Program-made: the position numbers and the translations under genes
Shown here: positions 21,180 to 33,778 of the stretch, piece after piece
Position numbering within the stretch: position 1 is the stretch's first letter
Layout of the letters: every line of letters starts with the position of its first letter
NCBI GenBank assembly: GCA_016508695.1
Contig: VNKQ01000019.1
Location: 744,001 to 808,000, forward strand
Direction: 5' to 3'
Source of the DNA: Hyphodiscus hymeniophilus
Lineage: Eukaryota; Ascomycota; Leotiomycetes; Helotiales; Hyphodiscaceae
Length of the DNA: 64,000 nt
Notes under the pieces: generated by a model
The model's input: the letters and a program-made list of their open reading frames with translations, nothing else
What the model was told of the DNA's origin: nothing
Database searches by the model: none

Positions 21180-24100
21180 CTACACTGTCGTAAATGTTGC
21201 CAAGAAATCCATCATCATGGCCTGCGCCTCACTCTGCGTCAGATGCAATTCCTCCGCCCCTTCTTCTCTCTGATCGTCCACCAATGTCGAGTCCTCGTCT
21301 TCGCTCGCAGACGAGAAGTCACTCGTCGTAGGCTCCGAATCCGAAAGCGGGCGTCCATGCTGTGTCAGACTACATCCCATCGGAGCTGCGAGCTTCGGTC
21401 TGGGTGGCGATAGCGTCGGTGGTTTTGTTCCGGCAGAAAGCATTCCCAGCACTGAATCATGGACCGCATCAGAATCTGAGATGTTCATAACGCCCCCTTT
21501 TCCTTGCTGTCGGATAGGGTGTTTTGCTCTTTCATCTCGCTCAGCCTTGGCCTTGCGGTTCTCATACAATCCAGCAAGCGCTGCGCCTGCAAGCCCTGCA
21601 GATGCGATCTCTGCTCCAGCTCTCTGACGCGACCGAGATTGAGATCGGTCTCCGCTGCGGCTTCGAGATTTGTTCCGGAAGTGCTCGACGACGCCTGCGA
21701 CGGCAGCCGTTGCAGCTCCAGGCTTCGCTATTGGCGCTCCTCGGCGTATGATCGCTGATCTAGCCGAACCTCTCCCGTGGGCTTTTTCATGAGAACGTCG
21801 TCTGGGCCCCACGGTGGCTCCTATGCCAACTGTGCCGAGAGCAGCACCTTCGGTAACTTTTCGCACGTTGTGCTCGTGTTCTGCCTCTCCTGTGCTTGGT
21901 CTGGTCTCCCAATTTCTTCTGCTGTGCTCTTTCTCCCTCTCATACAATGGGTCATGGCTTTCTCTTGGTAGTGTTCGTATCTCTGCCTCATGATCATCAT
22001 GAGAGGCAGATGGATTTATGACGAGTGCAGAGTGTTGAAGAGGTGGTGGGACGGCTGGTCGTCTTCGGATTTCCTCGATGGCCACTCTTCTGATCCTCCT
22101 TTCATTTATCTCGAACTCTTTAGAGAAATAAGGCGTTGTATCAGAAAAATTCTGAAGATCTTCTGGAGTTGAGACGGCGATACTGGCACTAGAGAGTCCA
22201 CCGTCATCTGCAGGTTCAACATTAAGCAGTTGTGTAGCTCTTGTGGTCGAAGAACCAACATAGTCAGATTCGTCTTGTAAAGCAGATGATCTAGTCGAGC
22301 GACTGCTAGCACTTTGGCGTTGTTGTTCTCGCTTTAACGATTCAGCAGTTAAAGGTACAGTCGGCATGCCAATAAACTCTTCCTCGTAAGCTTTTGCTTG
22401 TCGTAGTTTTTCGTCATAAGCGCTCAATTCACTCGCTTCTACACAAATTGACTGCCGACGTTCAATATGTGCAACCTGGACGTGGCCGGTGCGGGAGTTG
22501 GTAGCATCATATGACACTGACTTCCGATGATGCGTGCTTAGCCCGCAAGCAGGAGACACTGAACTTGCTGTCCAACTGGGCGATGGTGGTGCAGATATCA
22601 TCGTATATGCAGCAGGTGGATTGTATGAATAAAATGCCGAATTTGATATCGGTGGCCCCACACCAGAGCTTTGGCTATATGAACGACTTGTTGATGCCAT
22701 TGAAGGTTGGTAATCGTACGGATGAGATGCAGAGCTCGATTGATGGGCTGAAGCTGCAAATCTCTCGCTCAACGGTCGAGACGGCGATGCCGCTGTGTAG
22801 GAGCGATGCCCGGCGTCATAACTCAGAGGACGTGAAAGGACTGGTCGTGCCCCAGGTGTTGGACCAAAAATGGGGGGTTGTTCTTTTGGCCCTGGTATCC
22901 GGATTGGGCTTCATGCTGCTGAGCTAGTATTTTCAAACTCGGCCTAAGTTTACTTCTGGCTGGATCGTAAAGCACTGTTCCAGGGAGTGATCTTGTCGCC
23001 GGGCGTCCTGGTTTCAGGAGTGCTGCAGCTTCAAAACCGACTTTGCCTTTTTCTTTCCGGAGTTTCGGGACAGAATTTAACGCGGTAAAAGCTGAGGTAG
23101 CTGTTTTAGAATCACCTTGGTGTTGACGGGGTTTGGCTATCATGTTCTCCTCGCCACTGTCGCTTTGCTCAGATTCGGAAGACCCTTCAACACTTGTGAC
23201 TTTTCCTTTGGTCAGCAATCAAATCGTGCTGAAACAATTCAAAATACATGGACAACTAATACGCACCTGGTTCAGGAAGACGTTGATCGGAATTGACCTG
23301 TGGTAGCGGCCAGCTTGGCCGAGAGCTGGTGACAGGTGCTGCGGGAGAGAACCAGTCGAATCCATCGTCAGTAATCTTCCCACTCACTTAAGAGTTTCTA
23401 TCGCTCTCTGTACTGTTTCTCTGGCCCCAATCAGGCCACTGGCTATGAGTATCGGTCCGTTTCACGGGTTCAGGGTCTTCTACCGCCCAACAGGTACCCT
23501 TCCAATCCTTTGCCATTTTAAGTGCCTTTGGGTCGTCTAGGGGAGAGTCTAACTCAACCTCACCCAAAGGATGAGGCTCATGTTTGTCGGTAAGTTCCAC
23601 TGCTGCCTTACCTTTCTTTTTCCCGCCCTTTGTAAAACCCCATGAACCTAATCCACTTTCTTTAGTAGAGATTTGGGTCTTTGGCTCAGGTGCCTTTATT
23701 TGAACCACTAGAGGTCGATCGGTAGCGTCCTTTTTCTTGCTGGCCCTAACCTTCTTGGAGTTCTCGAAAGACACCCGAGGTGAAGAGGGCGGAGATTTTG
23801 AGACAGTGTTTTCTCTCAAATGGGGACTTTTAGTTCCGTCCATATGCGATCTTCCAGCCTCCTGTCCAGCAGTCTGATGTTTTTTTAGTATTGAAGGCGA
23901 AGACGGAATAGAAGATTTACTGCCACGCAAGCAACTTCCCCGAAACACAAACAGGAATCCAGACTTGGCAGAAGATCTCCGGAACATTGACTCTTCCAAG
24001 CATCTGAGCTCTACACCCTCTACCAATGACCAGATTAATCCGTTGGCGTGTCGCTTTCTATGATTCGCCAACGAGAATGCAGCTTCTTGCACGCTTCGTG

Positions 24101-25258
24101 GAAAATCATTCATTATAGAAGCCACCGTCGAGTCGCGAGCCTGTTTGGCCCTCCGTAAAGCATTTCGGAGACTTGGATCCTTGCGATAGTCTTGCTTGGT
24201 GTCGAGGTAGATAATCATATAATCGTCTTGCATTGGCTTGATCAATTGAATCTGGCCGCGGGGTTGAGTTCTAGGAACCGATCGTGGAATAATATAATAG
24301 GTTTCGAAGAAGTACTCCTTTTCTTCAGCAGCTTTATCGTCCTTCGTGTCCACTCTCCAGGTTTTCTTGGCTGGGTTAGTGTTGACAACTTGCGGGGACC
24401 CAGATCTGTTTCCAACTTGGGGCAAAACAGCATGCACAGCGAATGTATTCAATCCGACGCCAGTACCGCCGATATCAAAGCTTGCGATAGAAGGGAGCTG
24501 ATCCCCATTATCAATTAGATCGAGTTCTCTCGAAACGTCCACTGGTGTGGAATCCTTGGGCAGAGAAAACTTTGGCAGTTCTGGGGGATCCTCATCTACC
24601 ACGATGACTGGTTTGCCCTTTAATTTTCCAGCAGGTAAGACTCCAGCTTCGGAGAGGGTCGAAAGGAGCCATTGGAGCTTGCTCATCAGCTCTCGCTGGT
24701 CTTCAATTTCATCTGAACTGAGCTTTTGTCTTTATGATGTCAGCAAGCATCATGTGAGAGTTCGCCATGAAAGCTCGTACCTTTGAGCGATGAGGCTGAG
24801 TACCGACATCTGAACGGCCTGCTGCATCATCATCACTTGCTGGCAACATCGCTCTAGAGAGGTCTCCAAGTCCTGCATTTCAGTCTCGCCGCCCAGCGCC
24901 CACACCAACCTTCCCCATACAGACACTTCATCGCTACCTGTCTTGCCTTTACTCGCGCCAGACCTCTTAGCATTCAACAGAGCCTTCCCCAGCTTTCCAT
25001 AGCTATCCTCGCATGATAGTAGTACCTTTCGCCAAGTACTCCAGACCTCTGCTTCCTTGAAACCAGAAGTATTTTGCTCCACCGTTGTCGCGATGTCCGA
25101 CAATATGGAGGCTGTCAGTGAACTCGGCCAGCAAGAGAATTGATCTTCTCGTTCGAGCCTCGAAACGATATGCCGAATTTGGTGAGAGTCGAAACAACCG
25201 AGACCCCGGCGCTTGCGATTCCCACTATCGACGCTGCGAGGCCGATGGCTTCAGCCAT
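21180..25258 (-). CDS. Large fungal N-terminal-domain protein with disordered tail, reading frame interrupted
   Basis: Three blocks of one gene run leftward: 25258-24781, 24729-23267 and 23205-21180. Splice sites are GTACGA..AAAG and GTGCGT..CAAAG, with matching phases. The N-terminus, MAEAIGLAASIVGIASAG, is the helical start common to fungal STAND-type and related proteins. A globular region follows, with PMQDDYMIIYLDTKQDY and HANGLIWSLVEG. The rest is long and disordered, rich in Ser, Arg and Pro; near its C-terminus come KSRSRSGDRSQSRSRQ and an Ala/Gly-rich stretch ASAGLAGAALAGLYENRKA. Three problems are visible: a missing base near 25118 (no ATG exists in the downstream frame), an in-frame TAA at 23388-23390 unless a 75-base intron (23339-23413) is removed, and a missing base near the run of six G at 22872-22877. 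It is either a decaying gene or a sequence with small assembly errors. Function is unknown. Confidence 0.6.
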
Positions 25259-26291
25259 TTGATGGCATCGAGACGCTACCTAGCGCATATCTTAGAGAGC
25301 TTTCCGAGCGTTTCTGACTTGATGTTGTTTGAGGAGGAAAGGGGACAGTTAAATATATGGAAATGTCAGCTGCTTCTGTAGGGCTGAATGTCAAGCGATG
25401 ACAAGGCAGATTTTTGGGTTCTGATGACCCCGCCGCCCCCATCTCAGGCAGAGTACCCCACCATCATCAGTGTATGCTTGATATAATAAATATTACTCTA
25501 TTTGGCATTGAAGGCACTCTTAACCCTCGACTAGTGCGATTTGAGGGTACTTTCCTCTAGATATCAGATTTACTCTGCCCCGTTGAATTTAATACGGCGG
25601 GCCGATCCGAGCTGAGTTGAAGGTCACGTGACTACACCTCAAACTGTGTTCTTGTCAATAGCATGAGACGCAGTCTTCGTGTTATGAGTGTTCTCGACCT
25701 CCCCCTCTTCTTCACGTTACACATAAGTAGGTGATTAAGCTGTCATCGCCCTCCCTGTAACCATTTTTTGGAAACCTCAAATTTGGGTACCCCAGAACAG
25801 GCTGCAAGTCCATCCTTGTCCTGCCTCTGGACTACGAATCCTTCCTTCCACTCCACTGGGCTAATACCGTCACGTCTTGATGTCGGTTGAGCTTGCGCAA
25901 GTGTCTTACGATCCATTATTCGTACTCATCTATTCTCCGCTTCTCTGAGAAAATGAGAAGGAAGTATCAAATAGCACAGCAGCCACTGCCTGAAGCTTCT
26001 TCGCGAACGGTCGTGCATTGATTGATATCTGACATTCGTGGGAGAGCATGGGAGTGATGTTGGGAGATTTCAGCTCAATATACTCCAAAACGCGACAATA
26101 TTCGTAGACAGAGGATCATCCTTGGAGGATGAGCACAGGAAATGCTTCGAGCCGATTGAACTGTGACGTTCGGGTCGTAAAGTCCCACCCGGCTTGAAGA
26201 TGATAAATTGTATTCTTTCCCTTCCTGCGAGGACGAGTTGTATCTCGTGCGGAGATGAGGACGGTGTGGCAGATACGAGAGCCAACATTCT
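25259..26291. other. Intergenic region without a recognised gene
   Basis: About 1 kb holding the upstream region of the large minus-strand gene and the 3' flank of the second Zn2Cys6 gene. A C-rich segment lies near 25430-25450. Nothing else is identified. Confidence 0.4.
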
Positions 26292-27700
26292 CTATCGCTC
26301 ATTCTGAACCATCGCAGCAGCCATAACCAGTGTCCCAAAGTCGTCCAACTGCGAGAGCCATGGGTCAAGAACTCCTTCCCGCCCATGCTGAAAGTTCATC
26401 AAATCTCCGTAAGTCAACTTTCGATGTCCCTTTGTGCTATCAAGCTGTGTTTTAAATTGTAGCTCCCATTCGGATCTAGTAGATGCGCGCCATATGTCTC
26501 GCCCACATGGTAGTGCAAGCCCTGCCAACAAGCTTCCGTCGCATTTGTGAGAGGAGCACGAAGAGATATTCCAAACGAGATCAAGTAGACACAGTACAAT
26601 GATGGTTCTGCGAGTCGCAAGTGCTGCGAATTAGCAGTGAAACATTCGAATTGGCAACGATCGTGATGAGGAGGGGTGTCTCACCGGTGGAGAGACTCAA
26701 CCAGAATCCACTCTTCCCAATTGGGGATTTTGCTTTCTGATGAATCGTCACTATCAATTCGTAGGTCACTCAACTTCACACAGAGGTTCTGCTCAATCAA
26801 AAATCTCAATCATTAATAGTGTTCATTACAGGTGGGTTCGAGGATTTGCGTACAATCATAGTGTTAATCAAGCCTAGATCACAATTCCTAGCCTCTTCGT
26901 TGTTTTCCGATGTGCAAAGAATAATGTAAATTGAGACTGCCTGTAGCGCAGCCAGTGTCTCGCCAAAGCTGTAGGTCGAGTACTAAATTTGAGTCAGATT
27001 ATCGATGAATCCAAATCGAATTGGTAGCAAAGGTTTACACGAACCTCGGCCAGCAGTCTTTCTTGCTCCAGTCTTATAGTCATCCAGGGCCACACAGCAT
27101 TCTCCTTGGTCCTTGAAAAACACCAATCGACCAGGAGAGCACAATTTTGTAGAGCACCCTGACGACAATTGAGGGCGACCGATTTGCCGTCAGATTTGAC
27201 GGTACCATGACCGTAAAGAGGGTGAATGAAAGGTGGAAAACTGCGGCCAGAAAGCATCATAGATGGAAATGATCGAAGACTACTTAGAATTAAGCTCATG
27301 CTGAGTGATGTTTTTTTAGTGGGATGTTTCCTGGGTACAAATGCCCTCGGTACCTCGTGGAAAGTTCGATCGAAGTCTATAGCAGTGGGAGCTTTGGTGC
27401 GTGGAACAGTGCTAAGCAGTATGTCTGTGGCAGCAAGACTGGCAAGATTTTTGCCTGTAGACAATGGCATAAGTTGATATGAAGAAGCTGCGGCCGGTAG
27501 GTCTTCTGGACTGATACCATCTTCACTTGGCAGTCCAAAGCTGCAATTCAGGTTCTTCGCCAGACACCGTGAGCAGTTCGGATAAGCTAGATCGCAACGT
27601 GCTTTCGCCTTGGTGCAAGTGCTACATGCTTTCTTTCTACATTTCACACGTGACTTTGCTTTCCTACAGTATGTACCGTGGCGGAGATAGGACTTTCCTA
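26292..27700 (-). CDS. Second Zn2Cys6 transcription factor, related to the 9.45-kb regulator
   Basis: Multi-exon minus-strand gene. The first recognisable exon (27647 down to about 27052) holds a complete Zn2Cys6 finger in ACSTCTKAKARCDLAYPNC and CSRCLAKNLNC. It then joins an exon starting YSTYSFGETLAALQAVS (acceptor ATTTAG), an exon NLCVKLSDLRIDSDDSSES, and a last exon ending LDDFGTLVMAAAMVQNER with a stop at 26292. The regulatory domain has GRSFPPFIHP and WEEWILVESLHR, matching the pattern in the other Zn2Cys6 gene of the window, so the two are probable paralogues. No ATG lies in frame directly upstream of the finger; a short first exon near 27.7 kb is likely but unresolved, and the given start is approximate. 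Nuclear DNA-binding regulator; target genes unknown. Confidence 0.75.
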
Positions 27701-28654
27701 TATGGAAAAAAGCAATCAGAATGAAGCTTACAAGATAACGAGGATGTTTCCAAAGCAGAACCGTTTGGAGCGGAAGGTATCATTGGGGTCTACACGTACG
27801 ACTCTCAAACTTCTTGCCACAGATCTTACAGATCATTGCCGGTTGTGGTTCAGTTGAGGCATTCATCTTGCACTGTCTTGGGACACTGAGGGTGATATTG
27901 ACCGCCGTGCCAGGAGTATTTGACTATGGCATGACTGCGCAAGGCACGTCAAATGGGAGGATTGGAGCATTGGTAAGCCCGAGAGGCTAGTAGAGATCGC
28001 TTAATCCTAGTTGAGTCGCCTCACGACTCAGGGGCAGCTCACCATCCCCGAAACAGGGTGGCTTCCTGCAACGCAACACGGAGCTCCAAAGTCTGATGCT
28101 CTTGGCCTCCCACTTTACTTCAAAATATCGGTATGACTTCCAAAGTAACCAAGTGGTGACATGAAAGACAGATGTATATGATAATAGACAGGAGAACATT
28201 TGCGGCACAAGCTTTGGCTGCGGCAGAGTCCTTGGCTAAACCCTATTTTTGAATCTCGGAGCGGGTTGCAGAGAGCTCGGTAGGGCATTTGTATGTTCAG
28301 GCAGGCTGTTCCAACAAAGAAATCTGGTACTGATTCTGGCAAGGAGGTTTGAAGTTATTGTTCTTACGCTGCGGTTGCTTATATACATATTATCCCTCCC
28401 TGTTATCGAAGAAAAATCCCACGAATTTCGTCATCGCACTTGTCAGCATATATCAGCAAACACCGGGACTAGAACGAAGTTATGATACTACCTCGTTCCG
28501 AACTGTGTGCCACTGGAGCACCTGAACTTGGCATATACAAGAAATGCGTGCGAGAAAGACGTTCCTCCACAAGGTGACGACGGAACGCTCGAACATAGAC
28601 CGAAGTCGGTGTTTTCAATGGACAAAAGAGCCCCACATAAAGATCCATAAAGTA
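27701..28654. other. Intergenic region without a recognised gene
   Basis: About 950 bases containing the putative first exon and promoter of the second Zn2Cys6 gene and the 3' flank of the dipeptidase gene. No RNA gene or repeat was recognised. Confidence 0.4.
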
Positions 28655-30377
28655 TTATCGCGACCCACCCATATCCTCTGCAAACGCGTCAAGTTTGAAT
28701 GCCGGCAGCTTGTCCTCCAAAGGCGCTACACCTTCCGCTTGCATCTTCGCCGCAACAATGTCGACGTCTTTCCAGACTCTAAGGATGTTGCCACCCACAA
28801 CCTTTCCCGCATCTTCATCGCTGACGCCTCGCTCCAACATCTCCTTTACTAAATCTGGGAATTTCGATACATCGTCCAATCCCTTCGGCGTACTCGGGAT
28901 GCCATCGAAATCACTGCCCAACCCTACATAATCATATCCAATCAAATCCCCAATGTGCTTGATATGGGTAACGACATGGGAGAGCGTAGAGTTTGGAGGA
29001 TATGTATCGGGCATTCCATTCTGGTTGTCGGGATTGGCGACGCAGGATACAAAATCTGGCGCGAAGTTCACCATCACGACCGAATTGGATTTCTTCACGA
29101 GTTGCAGTATGTCATCAGGGACGTTGCGTGGGTGAGGGCAAACTGCGTAGGCAGAAGAGTGTGAGAACATAATCGGAGCGTCGGAGCCAGACCAGGAATC
29201 AGAACCCCCAAGGACATCGCGCATTGTATCGACGCTCACGTGCGAAATGTCGACAATCATGCCGATTCGGTTCATTTCCTTGATCAGGTCTTTACCAATG
29301 TCAGTCACTCCACCGTGGAGCGGCTTTGCTTTCTCTACCCCGTCACTGCCTTCTGCAAGTGCAGCGTCGGCGTATATGTTATGGCAGTTGTGAGTCAAGG
29401 TTGCATAGCGAACGCCGAGGGAATGGTAGAGACGAAGATTGGAGGCTTTGTTGCCGATCTGGTGCAGACCCTCTATCGCGAGAGGGGAGATTAGTTGACC
29501 TGCTTTGAAGGCTGAGAGGGCTGTGGTGCCGTTCGGTGGGGTGGAGAAGTGCGCAGGGTAGGCGGCTTGAAGACGGGTGAGGACATCGAGTTGAGTGAGC
29601 GTGAAGTCGATTGCTTTGAAGTGTTAGTATTTATCATTAATACGGGTCGATATCGCTGCTTGAGGTGCGAACAGGATCAACAGAAACTTGAACATAGCCC
29701 AGAGAGGGATAATCTGTTCGCGTTCAATGACTCGACGCAGTGCAGTTCATGAACACCGAGGATTCAGACAAGCAGAGTAGATTCAGCAACTTACAGTCGA
29801 AATAATTCTCATCCGAAAAATCCGTTCCATTTTTCGGGCAAGGCACATAAGCAGCCCAGAAGGCTCCTCCGTTTTTGCCCTTCTTCAATCTTGGTAGATC
29901 CACGTGACCACTTAGCCCACCTTTCTCAAATGGCTCCTTGAATTTATCATCATAGATATGGTTGCCATAGAGCAACCGAATCATGATTGCGAGATCATTG
30001 TGTCCATCTATGATAAGTCAGAAGGCATTTGTGATCTGTAAGTGGCACATACCTATCAGTGGCGTATCTTCCAAAATTCTAGTAACTCTCTCGTCCAAAG
30101 TCTTGGGAGTTGGCGGTTTGTCACCGAATAGATCTCCCAAAGGCCCATCAGGAAATAAGACCAAGATTATACTGGCAAAGAAAGCAATTCCGAAGACAAG
30201 AGCCATGAGATCGGCAAGGCCATTGCGCTTACGCCGAAGCTCTCTCTTATCGTCTGAGACCTGTTCTTCAATGATATATTCATCATTAATGCTTTGAGGT
30301 CGTGAGCCTTGAATCTCTGGGGCTCTTTTGTCGTTTGGAAGAAGTGGATCCACTTCTTTATAATAGTTGTAAGCCAT
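28655..30377 (-). CDS. Membrane-anchored M19 family dipeptidase
   Basis: Spliced CDS complement(join(28655..29613, 29795..30007, 30053..30377)), about 499 codons. The protein has a hydrophilic N-tail, then a single membrane span (residues 57-76, ALVFGIAFFASIILVLF), giving a type II topology. The M19 metal site is present: DGHNDL (HxD) immediately after the first splice, the bridging Glu in LAIEGLHQIG, the first metal-binding His loop LTHNCHN, and SHSSAYAVCPHPRN with its metal-binding His. VGLGSDFDGI lies near the C-terminus, as in renal-type dipeptidases. Known role: zinc-dependent hydrolysis of dipeptides, acting outside the cell or in the lumen of the secretory or vacuolar system. The second intron begins GTAAGT, and phases agree in all joins. 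No missing catalytic residue was seen. Confidence 0.93.
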
Positions 30378-30951
30378 GAATGAGAGTGTCTACCAGATAA
30401 GCAGATATATTTATATCCTCACGAGGTTCCTTATTTATATCCTCAAGGAGAAGTGGGATCTGTGGAGTTCATCATCCGATGTGGATATACAGCTCGTTCT
30501 TACGGACACACAGACCACTCACCTACGCTTTACCTAATATAGCATTAGTTTGGCGCTAAATAGTAAGTCCGTAAACGAGCCAGAAGCTACTGAGGCACTC
30601 AGATTAGAGCTGATCGAGCGTCACTCTGGAACCAACAGAGTGATTGACTTGCATATCCTCTAATAATAAATGCGAATGCCTTCTCCCTTTTGCCCTTTCA
30701 ATACGCGGGATATATTAGAATCACAGTGCGCATATATCATCCTCGATCATATCAACTAGAACATCAACCCCCCACAGAATACGAGAGCCGCAAGCTCCTC
30801 CTGAATTGAGGTGTCAACTTTCCAATCCTTCGATACCTTCGTACACACCAACGAGGTCTCAGGGCCGACCAAGAATCTGCACCGCAGAGGTTGTTTCTCC
30901 CTCCGAAACGCGCAGATATACCGATAACCATTCAGAGCGAAATCTGCCAAC
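30378..30951. other. Divergent intergenic region between the dipeptidase and F-BAR genes
   Basis: A shared upstream region of about 570 bases. It contains a short imperfect duplication of TTATATCCTCA near 30410-30445. No gene was recognised. Confidence 0.4.
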
Positions 30952-33778
30952 ATGCCTGGCTTTGCGGATTCCTTCTGGTCGTCCGGAGACTATGCCGGTG
31001 GTATGTCTGCAGAATACACTGTATCATCAAGGGTACGCTTTCTAACAGATTGATCAAAGGTCTCGGCGTTCTCTTTGGCAAGCTACAACAAGGTGTGGCA
31101 GAGAATCAACAGATGTTGACGATTGCGCGGATGCGAGCTGAAGCTGAGGATGTATATGGGATGCGCTTAGGTGAAATTGGATCTGCGACGGACAGGATAC
31201 CGGGTGGCTTCTCTCGAGATGATGGAGCGAGTGTTCGCAAGGTCAGGATCGAATTTCACCGTGCCTGAAGCAAAAGCTAATTCCTTCACAGGCATACGAT
31301 GGAGTACGAACGGAGATGGAAGAAGCAGCCAAAAACCACCGCAAAATCGCCCAAAGCATTCGAGACCTCGTCGTTTCCCCTTTTACGAGATGGTGCGATG
31401 CACATGAATTGCGGATACAGAATTCCCAAGACGATCTCCAAGCACGAATAAAACTCCATGACAAACAAGCAGAGAGTGTCAAGAAACTTCGAAGCCATTA
31501 CTTCAACAAGTGTCGTTTGGTTGAGGATATCGAAGAGGAAAACAAACTCGCCTTCCAAGACCCGGAATCGAGCAGTCCCAAACCTAAAATACCAGAGATT
31601 AAAGTTCAAGATCCACGAGATGACGTAGAAGACGAACCTTTGGAAATTGGTGACGAAGTCTACCAACCCGAGTCAGTCAGGAAGATCCTCGCGCATATAC
31701 TGACCACAATGAGGCTTAAAGAGACAAAAGTTCCTATACTAGGCACATACCAGAATACCGCCACAGGAGCAGATGTCGTGGAATATTTCCAGAAGTACCT
31801 GGGCGCAACCACCGTCAGCCATGCCGAACGCATTGGACAGGATCTGATCACGCATGGCTTTCTGAGACTGATTGGGAACGTTGGGAATGTCTTTGCGAAC
31901 AGCTCCAAGATGAATTATCAATGGAAACCAAAAGCATTTCAGTGGTCAGGAGTACCAGAGAAGAAGCAACCTTTGAATCGAACCTTTTCTCTACAATCAA
32001 ATTCTGAGTTCAACATCGATTCGCCAGTGGTTGGAACTGTTGGCGAGTACTTGGCGGGCTGGAACCCACTCAATACTCAACATCCGAATGAGACACCGGG
32101 CGACCGTCTTCGGAGAGAAGCTGCGGAAGCTGATGAGAGATACAAGGCTGGAGTCCGGAAGCTGGACCATCTCCGCTGCCAGCTCGAGGAAGCTATATTT
32201 GAGCATTTGAAGTATTTGGAACGCTGCGAGTTGGACAGACTAAAGGCTATCAAGACTATTATCCTTGACTTCTCCGGAACGATCAGTAATGTTATCCCAA
32301 GCTTACAATCAACCGTGGACAATATGATGCTCTATCAGGAGACAGTCCAACCTCTTGGAGATCTTCGATATCTTCTTGAGAATTATCGTACTGGAGGTTT
32401 CGCTCCCAAGGTCACAGTCTATGAGAATTACTACAACTCAGCGGATGAGCAGACCTTTGGTGTCGATCTCGAGATGCGGGCACGCGCTGACAGAAAGAGG
32501 GTACCAGCCATTATCACCACTATTCTCACGTTCCTCGATGCTCGCTATCCGGATCTCGAGGGTGATGAGGCTCGAAGGAGCATTTGGCTTGTTGAAGTTC
32601 CCCTTCACCAAACCCACCGATTGAGAGATGTTCTCAATACCGGAAAAGCTTTTACTCACGAAACGTTGGAGCCTTTTGAGATACCCATAATTGCGAGCGT
32701 ACTGAAACTTTACCTGCTAGAACTTCCGGGTATGCTATTCGCGCCCGAACTATAGTCTCTTTGCTAACCCATCCTAGACTCCTTGGTCTCTTCCCACGTT
32801 TACGAAATTATGAAAACAATCTACTCTACTACTGCAGCAGAGTCCAGTGACTCGGCTCGAATCTCTGTCCTCCAAAACACCCTTAGCCAACTTCGCCTGT
32901 CAAATATTGCAACGCTCGATGCCCTCATGACCCACTTCACTCGTCTCATCGAGCTCACCTCGGCTGACGAGGCTTATATCTCCTCCCTCGCCACAATTCT
33001 CTCGCCCTGTGTATTGAGACCGAAGACAGACACCTCAATGACGATGGAAGAGAGATATTCTTACCGTCTCATTCGTGACCTCTTCAACCACAAAGACGCG
33101 ATCTTTTCCGAGTTGAAACGAGCTTCTTCTCTTTCCCACAGCACTAGCGTTGACACTCGCCGTCCGCGCGCTATCAGCACCGACGAGAGCAATCGTAAAG
33201 CGAATATGGAAGCTCGAGCTCGCGCAATCATTTCCGCAGGCGGGTCGTCGAAGAGTAGAGCTACCAGCCCAGCACCAAGCCCACGAGGCCATCGTCGCGA
33301 TCGAAGCTCCGGCGGACCCGAGACTCGGTTTCCAATCGCTACCTCTGTCGCCTCCCCAACAGCTACCGACCATGGCAGAACTCCACGAGCTGCCGGCCAG
33401 TCTGCTATGAGGCAAAGTCTCGAGGTTCCAGCCGACTCTGCTCCTCAGGCCCCCCCTACCGAACCGACGAACGGTACTACTCCAGCATCCGTCCCGTTGT
33501 CGAACATCACCAACGGCTCGGCGGACCATGCCCCAGGAAGCGTAACGAGCGCTACCTACATGCCTAGTATCGATGATGACTTGCAAGAAGTGGGCATTGA
33601 GAAGCGTAACTCTCTCGGCCGGCCAGGAGCGAAGGTTGCTGGGCGGAGACCAGTTGGGTTGGCGCGTATGAGCCAAGATCACTCGGCAAGCAATAGAGAC
33701 AGTATCGGCAGCTCGGGCGGTGTTCAGGAACACAGTCGACTTGGAGTCAGCTTGGAAGACAGGCCCATGGATGATTGA
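30952..33778 (+). CDS. rgd2: Rgd2-like F-BAR / DEP / RhoGAP protein
   Basis: Spliced CDS join(30952..31000, 31060..31241, 31292..32729, 32778..33778), 889 residues; all phases agree. The N-terminus MPGFADSFWSSGDYAGG leads into an F-BAR helical domain (FGKLQQGVAENQQML onward). A DEP domain (about residues 215-300, with LGTYQNTATGADVVEYF) is inserted before the second long F-BAR helix (LRREAAEADERYKAG). A RhoGAP domain follows, with FGVDLEMRARADRKRVP, EPFEIPIIASVLKLYLLELP and ATILSPCVLRP. The tail is disordered, rich in Ser, Pro and Arg. Known family: yeast Rgd2, a GTPase-activating protein for Cdc42 and Rho5 at membranes. The usual arginine-finger phrase (G-x-F-R-x-S-G) is replaced by EGDEARRSIWLVEVP, so the catalytic Arg is not obvious. 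The gene is intact. Confidence 0.92.

Noticed and set aside
22511..22927. Plus-strand 138-codon frame
   Set aside because: Antisense to the large disordered minus-strand protein.
33035..33733. Minus-strand 232-codon frame
   Set aside because: Antisense to the Ser/Pro-rich tail of the Rgd2-like gene, where long open antisense frames are common.
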